Assembly: GCA_963169455.1 (NCBI GenBank)
Contig: CAUJDW010000034.1
Location: 1-64,000 of the forward strand
DNA length: 64,000 bases
Reading direction: 5' to 3'
DNA from: Bacteroidota bacterium
GTDB lineage: Bacteria; Bacteroidota; Bacteroidia; Chitinophagales; Saprospiraceae
Part shown: one piece after another, positions 1 through 6,944 of the stretch
Position numbering within the stretch: position 1 is the stretch's first letter
Layout of the letters: each line of letters begins with the position of its first letter
Notes under the pieces: generated by a model
Database searches by the model: none
The model's input: only the letters and a program-made list of their open reading frames with translations
Told to the model about the DNA's origin: nothing
Program-made: the position numbers and the translations under genes

Positions 1-1456
1 ATACCACTGGCCTTCCCGCTGAAGTTTGTTTCAATCCTTCTTATCCTGGAAATCGCTCGGGAAGTGTCATTCGAAAGTACTACCGGCCAACAATGCGGGA
101 TGTTTCAATCCTTCTTATCCTGGAAATCGCTCGGGAAGTCGGCTTCAGAAAAGCAGGCTTTTTACGGGTTTATGTTTCAATCCTTCTTATCCTGGAAATC
201 GCTCGGGAAGTTCGTGTATGTGTTATTTTCGCCGGCATTATAACCAAGTTTCAATCCTTCTTATCCTGGAAATCGCTCGGGAAGATTACTCCTTCCGGCT
301 GTTGCTTTCGTCGTATTTCGTTTCAATCCTTCTTATCCTGGAAATCGCTCGGGAAGGCAGTCCCGGGTTTCCGACGATGTGGCGCGGCTCAGTTTCAATC
401 CTTCTTATCCTGGAAATCGCTCGGGAAGAAGATCCTGGAAATGCCGCTCGACGAGATACAGGCAGTTTCAATCCTTCTTATCCTGGAAATCGCTCGGGAA
501 GGATAAAGGAGGTTTATACGCATTTCAACATTCAGTTGTTTCAATCCTTCTTATCCTGGAAATCGCTCGGGAAGTAGTTGCGTTGCGGAAGTCTTGAACG
601 AAGAAATGTCGTTTCAATCCTTCTTATCCTGGAAATCGCTCGGGAAGAATACTTGAATTTCGTGGCCCTTTTTCGCTACCCGGGTTTCAATCCTTCTTAT
701 CCTGGAAATCGCTCGGGAAGAAAAGATGGACGCGGCGAAACTATCCGAATGACGCGGTTTCAATCCTTCTTATCCTGGAAATCGCTCGGGAAGCTGGTTC
801 CGGGGTAGGGATTTTTCATTAACAAATGTGTTTCAATCCTTCTTATCCTGGAAATCGCTCGGGAAGCCGTAATTATTTCTTAACATGCCCCGGGGACGGG
901 GCGGTTTCAATCCTTCTTATCCTGGAAATCGCTCGGGAAGCTGTTGTAACATCTTTCATATCAGAATTTTATTTTCTGGTTTCAATCCTTCTTATCCTGG
1001 AAATCGCTCGGGAAGCCTGCGGATGGAATCGAACCACCGCCCACCGGAGTAGTTTCAATCCTTCTTATCCTGGAAATCGCTCGGGAAGCACCTCCGCCCG
1101 TCACATTGACTTGTAGCCTGTTATGTTTCAATCCTTCTTATCCTGGAAATCGCTCGGGAAGTTTCCTTTGTTTGCCCGAGCATCGAGACGGAAGCGATGT
1201 TTCAATCCTTCTTATCCTGGAAATCGCTCGGGAAGTGGCTACGATTTAATGCTTTTGGTGCCGGTTTACTCTGTTTCAATCCTTCTTATCCTGGAAATCG
1301 CTCGGGAAGGCCCACTGCAAAAACTTCTCATAGTCGGCAAATTTGAGTTTCAATCCTTCTTATCCTGGAAATCGCTCGGGAAGAATTGGTTCGCAGGGCT
1401 TTTCTATACGCCTTCCTGGGTTTCAATCCTTCTTATCCTGGAAATCGCTCGGGAAG
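1..1456 (-). CRISPR. CRISPR array, 20 repeats of 37 bp, type I-B, open at the left window edge
   Basis: Twenty copies of a 37-bp repeat beginning GTTTCAATCCTTCTTATCC on the plus strand start at 28, 102, 174, 248, 320, 392, 465, 538, 611, 684, 757, 830, 904, 979, 1052, 1125, 1199, 1273, 1347 and 1420. I read them as identical. The 19 complete spacers are 35-38 nt and mutually different. The first 27 bases are part of a further spacer or flank, so the array may continue to the left. Read on the minus strand the repeat ends in ATTGAAAC, the usual 8-nt 5' handle of Cas6-processed crRNAs, so transcription should run right to left from a leader at 1457-1653. The cas genes lie on the same strand. 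No degenerate terminal repeat is visible in the window. Confidence 0.98.
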
Positions 1457-1653
1457 CCGTAACTCTACACAAAGAAAACATTTTCAAGCGAATAGCCCAA
1501 TTTTTCAATAGCAAAAAATAGAGCGACAACAGCCTGTCAAAGAACGTTTTCCGGGTTTTCAGCGCCATTCCCGAAAGGGGAAGGAGCTGATTTTCAGAGC
1601 GCTAAACAACCTTTCTGGCTGGCCTGAAATAAATTGGCGCCCGGAATGGCCAT
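1457..1653 (-). promoter_or_regulatory. Putative CRISPR leader
   Basis: This 197-bp A/T-rich gap lies between the 3' end of cas4 and the last repeat and holds no ORF. The ATTGAAAC end of the minus-strand repeat places the leader on this side, so new spacers should enter at 1420-1456. A near -7 motif (TATTTTTTG on the minus strand, one base longer than TAnnTTTG) lies near 1512-1520. The role as leader is inferred from position and repeat polarity only. Confidence 0.6.
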
Positions 1654-2229
1654 TTACTTCACACAAATATTGCGGTAGGTGCAATTTAAGCATCTGCGCC
1701 TGGATTTGGTAGCTTTCGGGAAGGTATTTCCATCGATAATGCGGCGGATAGATTCGGTGGCGGCGCGCACTTCGGCTTTATCCGATTCCTCCACGGGCAC
1801 TTCCACTACCTTGTTCTGGCTGCGGGTATATACAAGGAACCCGCGCCGGACGGGGCGCCGGAAATTCTCCTCGATCAGCCAGGCGTAACAATATAGCTGG
1901 GTTTTGTAGGTGCTGAATATACGCTCCTCGTATTGCGCGAATTTGTAATCCAGCGGCGCCATCGTGCCGTCCTGCAATTCCAGCACCTCATCAACGCGGC
2001 CGCGCAGCAGGGCATTGGTGAGGTACTGGTCGTCGTACCGGCGCACCACGCCCAGGCGTTTGCGCAGGTAGCCCTTGTTCCGCTCCAGCCGCTCATCGTG
2101 CAGGTGGCGGCCGCGCATCACCTTGTAATGCCGGGTTTCGTACTGCGGTATGGCCAGCACGTACTCGAAATAGGTGAACCGCGGACAATACAGATACTGT
2201 ATGATGTGCGATGGCGTAATGCTGATCAT
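1654..2229 (-). CDS. cas4: Cas4 exonuclease (PD-(D/E)XK, Fe-S cluster)
   Basis: Cas4 takes part in spacer acquisition, trimming prespacers and helping select PAM and orientation with Cas1-Cas2. The 191-residue product has the four cysteines expected for the Fe-S cluster: C15 in YCPR, then C180, C183 and C189 at the C-terminus. The RecB-type nuclease residues are visible as H44, D80 in GRVDEV, the D94-x-K96 pair in LDYK, and Q111 in the following helix. Length is normal for the family. Its start overlaps the cas2 stop by 4 bp (ATGA-type junction), which suggests translational coupling. It is the last cas gene before the leader. Confidence 0.95.
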   Translation of the reverse strand: MISITPSHIIQYLYCPRFTYFEYVLAIPQYETRHYKVMRGRHLHDERLERNKGYLRKRLGVVRRYDDQYLTNALLRGRVDEVLELQDGTMAPLDYKFAQYEERIFSTYKTQLYCYAWLIEENFRRPVRRGFLVYTRSQNKVVEVPVEESDKAEVRAATESIRRIIDGNTFPKATKSRRRCLNCTYRNICVK

Positions 2230-2516
2230 AGAAATAACGCTTTTACCTGGCCGGACACCAGCTTCTTGTCAAATGCCTGCCCCAACAATACGGTTTGCCT
2301 CAGTTCGTCGCGCGACATAGGGAAAACATATACTTTATCCTTGTCCGGATTGATCAGTTCCTCCAGTTGCAACTGAAGGCTGTCCTTATCCGTTGTGCTG
2401 ACCTCTCCCAGAAAAACGGATAACTGCACCCGGTATAGCCCCGCCTGCTTGCAGCATCTGGCGGCCCGGCTGCGGGCCCGGTCGTTTTCGATGTCGTATA
2501 ATACCCAGCAGATCAT
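2226..2516 (-). CDS. cas2: Cas2 adaptation protein
   Basis: Cas2 is the dimeric core of the Cas1-Cas2 integrase complex. The 96-residue protein has the ferredoxin-like start MICWVLYDIENDR with the conserved Asp at position 8, and a family-typical length. It starts 6 bp after cas1 ends and overlaps cas4 by 4 bp, so cas1-cas2-cas4 form a tight unit on the minus strand. Confidence 0.96.
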   Translation of the reverse strand: MICWVLYDIENDRARSRAARCCKQAGLYRVQLSVFLGEVSTTDKDSLQLQLEELINPDKDKVYVFPMSRDELRQTVLLGQAFDKKLVSGQVKALFL

Positions 2517-2522
2517 GAGCTT

Positions 2523-3518
2523 TTATTTTCCAATGAGTTCATTTGCAAAACGATGCGCATCCATCTGCAGCCCGTTGCCGCGGCTTTGGTTGCGGCCATT
2601 GTAGCGGATCGTCTGCACTTCCAGGTAATCATTCAGCTTTTCAATCAGCAACTGCTTGCCTTCCTTTTCCAGGCTGAGGCCGTTGGCAAGGGGGGCCGTA
2701 TGGGCCTGGTTCACCTTTTTGGCGCTGAACAGGCGGAACACCACCGTTTCCACATGAATGCGGTAGGGCTCGATGAAATCGAATACCATGCTCTTCTGGT
2801 TGTAATCGTCGCGGTGCAGAAAACCCACGTAAGGGTCCAGCCCGGCGATCATCAGGGCTTTTTCCACCCGGTTGTAGAGTACGCCGTAGCCGTAGTTGAG
2901 AAAAGCATTGAAAGCATCCAGGGCCGGGCGGAAGCTGCGGCCGGCAAAGCGGTATTCCGGAGGAAGAGCCTGGCTCAGCACCTCGAAATAAAGCCTGCCG
3001 GCCGTGCCCTCCAACCCGCGCAGGGTTTCAGCGATGGCATCAACGGAAGGCGCTTCCTCCTGCAGGCGCATGCTTTGGCGCAGGTTTTCGACCTTGGCGG
3101 CCTTCTCATCCAGGAAATCCCCCATTCGGGCGCGGTGTTTTTTCAGGCTTTTGATGAATTCAGCCTGATTGTCCAGTTTGGCCGCCAGCCACTGTATCGT
3201 CCAGCGCACGCCCTCCGGGCCGATGCTGGCCTCCAGTTGGCGCTTGCGGATCTTCGTGGTGCTGCCCAGTTTGCTGTGCCAGATGCGCCCGAGGGGAAAG
3301 CCGCTGCTGTCGGCAAAAATGATGTCGATGTTGTTCTGCAGCGCCAGCCGCACGGCGTCGGTGCTCAGCGCGCCGGAGGTGGTCATGACGATGGAAGTGA
3401 CCTTCTGTGCCGCAAAATGCCGCTTTTCATGCCCGCCGCCTTCCTGCGGCATCCGCACTTCGAACAGCGCGTCTTTGACGTGGAGGTACACGCCGTAGGT
3501 ATTGAGGTATAACTGCAT
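2523..3518 (-). CDS. cas1: Cas1 integrase
   Basis: Cas1 is the metal-dependent integrase that inserts spacers at the leader end of the array. The ORF track begins at 3560, but the family start MQLYLNTYGVYL lies at the ATG at 3518, giving 331 residues. The upstream extension is low complexity and carries no family similarity. Likely metal ligands in this numbering are E170 (LEGTAG), H235 (GFLHRDD) and E250 (DFIEPYR). The gene leads the cas1-cas2-cas4 unit. Unusually, the region just upstream holds a decayed cas6 3' fragment instead of an intact cas gene. Confidence 0.97.
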   Translation of the reverse strand: MQLYLNTYGVYLHVKDALFEVRMPQEGGGHEKRHFAAQKVTSIVMTTSGALSTDAVRLALQNNIDIIFADSSGFPLGRIWHSKLGSTTKIRKRQLEASIGPEGVRWTIQWLAAKLDNQAEFIKSLKKHRARMGDFLDEKAAKVENLRQSMRLQEEAPSVDAIAETLRGLEGTAGRLYFEVLSQALPPEYRFAGRSFRPALDAFNAFLNYGYGVLYNRVEKALMIAGLDPYVGFLHRDDYNQKSMVFDFIEPYRIHVETVVFRLFSAKKVNQAHTAPLANGLSLEKEGKQLLIEKLNDYLEVQTIRYNGRNQSRGNGLQMDAHRFANELIGK

Positions 3519-3566
3519 GGCTGGGTTGTTTGGGGGCAAAGTAGAGGGTGAGAGTGACAATTAGCG

Positions 3567-3693
3567 TCAATGGCCAATTTGTTCCACCTTACCAATCCCG
3601 ATCCACTTCGGAAGCACCGCATTGGCCATAAACTGCCCTTCAAAAACGATCATGCGCTGGTCCTTAAAGTGGGTTTCTTTCTGCCCCAGTAAT
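3567..3693 (-). pseudogene. Decayed fragment of a second cas6 (C-terminal part)
   Basis: Read on the minus strand this stretch encodes about 40 residues including KETHFKDQRMIVFEGQF, then NAVLPKWIGIGK and a stop at 3567-3569. The intact cas6 in this window has KETRFKDQRMIAFEGQF and NAVLPKWAGIGK at its C-terminus. By hand I count about 18 mismatches in 100 aligned bases. The copy lacks the residues after GIGK that form the glycine-rich loop (AVSRGFGT in the intact gene) and is preceded in frame by a TAA, so it cannot make a working protein. It sits about 50 bp upstream of the cas1 start. Confidence 0.8.
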
Positions 3694-4038
3694 TATTAAG
3701 CATCATGGTAATTTGCCCCTCCCGGAGCAAAATTTTGTAATCCGTCCTTCCCCTTTCAGGGAGAACCTGCCGGCCTGCGGCACAGCAGGCGGGCTCGGCC
3801 GCGGCCTCGCGGGTAGGCAGGTAAGAAGGGGTTCAGACAGGAAAAGCCTACAAAATTTTGCTTCAGGAGCATTTTAGGCTGCATGCTGATAGTTATCCTG
3901 CTTTTTTAAAATCGGGGTGCGGAAGATGTGTTCAATCGATGTAGAATTTTATCTTGTGTTCCACAAAGTTATGTTTTCACGCTCAGCCGTTCAAAACCAC
4001 CTTGCACCAGCTATAATCTGTTAAAATCCATAAGAGCA
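3694..4038. repeat. Intergenic region with a fold-back element
   Basis: No gene is visible. Two perfect 13-bp inverted arms, GCAAAATTTTGTA at 3727-3739 and TACAAAATTTTGC at 3849-3861, flank a GC-rich core of about 109 bp. The short flanks outside the arms also resemble each other. This could be a small non-autonomous element or a dispersed hairpin repeat. It lies between the cas6 fragment and the T9SS gene, at one edge of the segment that separates cas1 from cas6. The remaining 180 bp up to the T9SS gene start show nothing I recognise. Confidence 0.5.
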
Positions 4039-5535
4039 ATGCCTGCACGTTTACTTTTCCTCTCCGCATTTATTCTCGGAACCGTTCTGAGTCAGGCTCA
4101 GCTCCCCGAATTCTCGAACCTCTCTTCCAGGACTATCAGCCGGAGGCTCCAATTTAATTCTTTACGCGTCGATGATGGCATTCTGTATTTTGCTCCACGG
4201 GCAGATAATATCCCGGTGCTGTACAAAGTTGACTTCAATGGGGCCATTGTCGATTCTGTATATCTGGTGCAAGACGATTACAGGATCACCGGCATCCTGG
4301 CTTCGAACGGCGATAAAATCCTGATGGCCGGGGAAGCCAACAAACCATTTGTCAGCTACGATCAACTGTTCAATGACCGCCGGGCTGCCCTGGTAATATT
4401 GAATTCCGAACTTGAAATTTTGGATATTAACTTATATGACATTGTCCCATACAGTGCAGGATGGACGCGCAGTATTACGTCCGGCAGCCCAATATCTACT
4501 TTCATTCAACCGGCAGGTGGAATAGGGATTGTCAACGATACAGTCTATATCACAAAACAATACACGTACTTCGATACCCTGACTTTTTTACCGAACGGCT
4601 TTGACCGGGTAATAGAGCGGATGATGATCCAGGGCCCTGCATTGGCCACTATTTCTATTGCTGCCAGTACTTTAGACGTATATGCCTCGGTATTTACGGA
4701 CAACGCTATTTACGTTAACGGACAATCAGGAGAGCCTTCGGGCTCGTTAATCCTCGACCCCGCGGCTGTCGGAGAATATGACTATGCGGGTAATTTTATT
4801 CAGAAACACCTGCTGTTGGATGTCCCATCACTTGGTTTCGACCCAACCTTTGAATCCGTTGGAAACCGTGCCGGCAACAGGATATACAATAGTGTTGTCG
4901 ACGAAGGTTTTTTTGGAGCGCCTTGCGCATCGGCTATGCTGGATATTCGCAACCTGGATTTTCAGCAGTTGCGCCTGGTGAAAGTTCCCGATTGTGGCAT
5001 GGCGCCTTCCGGAACGAAATGCGTGTCCATTAGCGACAACGCCATCTACTATTTAACGCGGGACGGTGACTTCAATCTGGGGCTCTACAAATACGATACC
5101 ACACTTAACCTGATCTGGAGAAAAATATACGATTTTTCCGAGCCGCATTATGGAATCGCGATCAATGCCATGCCTGATGGCGGCGTTATACTCGAGTGCG
5201 TTATCGATGATGCGGATCAAGGCATCATTAAGCTTTATAAAGTAAGTGCTTTGGGGGATATCATTTCTTCGACCAAGCTGGTTGCTGATCCTAAAATCCC
5301 GCTTTCCGTGTATCCCAATCCCTTTTCGGCTCAATTATTCATACAGGGAGAAATTGCACAAAAAGCAATTGTCAAGATATACGACTTGGCTGGAAATCTT
5401 TTGTTTTCAGAGCCCCTTGCGGGTCAAATGATCGACTGCACCGAATTACCTGCCGGCGCTTATTCATTATGCCTGTTTAGCCAGAAAAATGGCGCCCTGT
5501 TGCATAGTCAATGTATAATGAAAGGCGGAAGATGA
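4039..5535 (+). CDS. Secreted protein with T9SS C-terminal sorting domain, inserted in the cas locus
   Basis: The ORF track starts at 3928, but the ATG at 4039 begins a clear signal peptide (MPARLLFLSAFILG, cleavage near SQAQ), giving 498 residues. The body has repeated short beta-rich segments with DG and YKYD-type motifs, compatible with a beta-propeller, but I recognise no enzyme family. The last 75 residues match a T9SS type A sorting domain: the YPNPFS motif, a KIYDLAGN strand, and LPAGAYSL near the end. It should be exported and then secreted or surface-attached. It is the only plus-strand gene inside the cas locus and separates cas6 from cas1, so it is probably a later arrival and unrelated to CRISPR function. 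Confidence 0.85.
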   Translation: MPARLLFLSAFILGTVLSQAQLPEFSNLSSRTISRRLQFNSLRVDDGILYFAPRADNIPVLYKVDFNGAIVDSVYLVQDDYRITGILASNGDKILMAGEANKPFVSYDQLFNDRRAALVILNSELEILDINLYDIVPYSAGWTRSITSGSPISTFIQPAGGIGIVNDTVYITKQYTYFDTLTFLPNGFDRVIERMMIQGPALATISIAASTLDVYASVFTDNAIYVNGQSGEPSGSLILDPAAVGEYDYAGNFIQKHLLLDVPSLGFDPTFESVGNRAGNRIYNSVVDEGFFGAPCASAMLDIRNLDFQQLRLVKVPDCGMAPSGTKCVSISDNAIYYLTRDGDFNLGLYKYDTTLNLIWRKIYDFSEPHYGIAINAMPDGGVILECVIDDADQGIIKLYKVSALGDIISSTKLVADPKIPLSVYPNPFSAQLFIQGEIAQKAIVKIYDLAGNLLFSEPLAGQMIDCTELPAGAYSLCLFSQKNGALLHSQCIMKGGR

Positions 5536-5768
5536 GCTCCTGCGGCATCCGCATTTCATACAACGCAACTTGGAACTATGAACCTGAAACCGGGAATCTT
5601 CCGATAACTGTGTCGGCAGCCCGGAAAAAGCCTGGTTATCAGGGAAACCTCAAACCTGAAACCTGTAACACCCAATGGAGACTGGGAGGCCGGGAGAGGG
5701 GGAGACGAGGTGAGCCTGCGGCAACCCCTGAAAACTGTAACCTGTAACCTTGAACAGCCCCTTCGCGC
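5536..5768. repeat. Intergenic repeat region: heptamers and one copy of the 70-bp arm
   Basis: The region holds degenerate AACCTGN heptamers followed at 5668-5736 by an arm (ACACCCAATGGAGACTGGGA...) that recurs near 21342-21406 in the same orientation and at 21559-21628 and 21708-21762 in reverse. It abuts the 3' end of intact cas6. No coding sequence is supported. Confidence 0.7.
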
Positions 5769-6431
5769 TTACCCCACCCGCTCCACCGTACCGAACCCCC
5801 TCGACACGGCCTTGCCGATGCCGGCCCACTTCGGCAGCACCGCATTAGTCGTAAACTGTCCTTCGAAGGCGATCATGCGCTGGTCTTTGAAGCGGGTTTC
5901 CTTCTGCCGCAGCTGCGCCTGCGCCAGGATGCGCTGCTCCGGCTCCAGCCAGACGCCCATGCCCTTGAAGGCGGCCAGGATGTGGGCGCGCAGCAGGCCC
6001 GGCAGCCGCTGCTGCTGCTCGGCCGCCGACAAGCGGATGTACGCGCCGTAGTTCTTCTGGTTGAGGGCCATCCACAGAGTGCGGAAGGCATAAGTGTAGA
6101 GGGTTTCGGAATAGCCGGCTTCGGCTTCTTCGCACTTCAGCCCCTTGTGGTGCAGGGGATAAATGCGGCCATCGATGTCCAGCTCCTGCACGCGCAGGAA
6201 GAGGTCGACCAGCAACTCGGCCCCCTCCCCTATGCCCACCAGCACGGGCAGCCCGTCCAGCACCTTGTACTGCACCAGCGGATAGGCGTAGCGCAATTCC
6301 CCGCCTTCCAGATGGTTGTGCAGCAAGGGGCTGTGCTCCTGGAATAAACGCCCGAAATAGCCGCGCAGATAATGGGCGCTGCGGGTAGGGAGGTCGAGCT
6401 CGGGGAAGGTGAGGTGGGTGATTTTGGGCAT
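5769..6431 (-). CDS. cas6: Cas6 crRNA endonuclease
   Basis: Cas6 cuts the array transcript within each repeat to leave the ATTGAAAC handle. The 220-residue protein is in the family range and ends with the Cas6 glycine-rich segment AGIGKAVSRGFGTVE, which follows a FEGQF strand and NAVLPKW. A histidine-rich stretch (HSPLLHNH) lies near residues 33-40, but I cannot assign the catalytic residue with certainty. The start is the ATG at 6431, 8 bp after the stop of the antitoxin-like gene, so the two are probably cotranscribed. A decayed partial copy lies at 3567-3693. Confidence 0.9.
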   Translation of the reverse strand: MPKITHLTFPELDLPTRSAHYLRGYFGRLFQEHSPLLHNHLEGGELRYAYPLVQYKVLDGLPVLVGIGEGAELLVDLFLRVQELDIDGRIYPLHHKGLKCEEAEAGYSETLYTYAFRTLWMALNQKNYGAYIRLSAAEQQQRLPGLLRAHILAAFKGMGVWLEPEQRILAQAQLRQKETRFKDQRMIAFEGQFTTNAVLPKWAGIGKAVSRGFGTVERVG

Positions 6432-6439
6432 GGGGGAAG

Positions 6440-6700
6440 TTAGGGGTTCGCTATGATTTCCAGGTATTTATTTTTCAGGTAGGCCCACCTGGCTTCTTCA
6501 GCAGACTCCGGGCCCGGTTCCCGGGCAACGCCAATCATACTTTCAACTATCGGCAAAAAGCCTCCTTCACGGCGTATGCGTGCAAGGGCTTCCACATATT
6601 CCGTGAGTAGGGCCGTAAGGTTTTTTTCGTGCACCTGAGCATAAAGCTCCGCATCGATCAGGGTTTTTTCGTCTATCTGGAAAGTGAATTGCTTGCTCAT
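6440..6700 (-). CDS. Antitoxin-like protein (DUF6364/VapB-type), orphan
   Basis: The 86-residue product begins MSKQFTFQIDEKTLIDAELYAQ and continues with a helical NLTALLTEYVEAL segment. This is the pattern of ribbon-helix-helix antitoxins of the DUF6364 kind; compare the antitoxin at 16402-16665, which reads LTLTVDQQVIEAAKKYA and SLSNLIEDYLKSL. No PIN-domain toxin follows: cas6 starts 8 bp downstream. It may be an orphan antitoxin left after loss of its toxin, or a DNA-binding protein now serving the cas operon. Family assignment is by eye. Confidence 0.6.
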   Translation of the reverse strand: MSKQFTFQIDEKTLIDAELYAQVHEKNLTALLTEYVEALARIRREGGFLPIVESMIGVAREPGPESAEEARWAYLKNKYLEIIANP

Positions 6701-6716
6701 AAGGGCCGTCTTTCAA

Positions 6717-6872
6717 TTAAATGCATAGGATGAAGGGATGGTTCCAGGGTTTTGGCCAAAATAGCTTGCCACTGCCAGAGCGAACCGAGATGCGGTGGCC
6801 GGCGATACGGGATTTACCCCTCAGGATATCGGGCGTGGAAATGATTCGGGGGGCTATTGAAACGATAGTCAT
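6717..6872 (-). pseudogene. Truncated DUF433-like antitoxin remnant
   Basis: A 51-codon minus-strand reading frame from an ATG at 6872 includes RIISTPDILRGKSRIAGHRISV, close to the N-terminal signature of DUF433 proteins (P-x-I-x-x-G-K-P-x-I-x-G-T-R-I-x-V). After RISV the similarity stops and the rest looks unrelated. DUF433 proteins are usually about 70-80 residues and pair with a PIN-like toxin, and no such toxin is present here. I read this as a broken toxin-antitoxin relic between cas3 and cas6. It is below the ORF track's length cut-off. Confidence 0.5.
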
Positions 6873-6944
6873 ATCAGTTGTTTTTTACAAAATACGGAAA
6901 ATTGGCGGATTGGGTGGGGGAGGATGGATGATAAATCTGGTTTT

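Noticed and set aside
1016-1051. A tRNA gene fragment in the array
   Set aside because: Only the T-arm and part of an acceptor-like stem are present within one spacer, so it is a spacer and not a tRNA gene.
26-1521. Several ORFs with VSILLILEIARE or FQSFLSWKSLGK repeats
   Set aside because: They are translations of the CRISPR repeats in three frames.
3383-3643. 86-residue minus-strand ORF upstream of cas1
   Set aside because: It reads the cas6 fragment in a wrong frame and overlaps the cas1 start.
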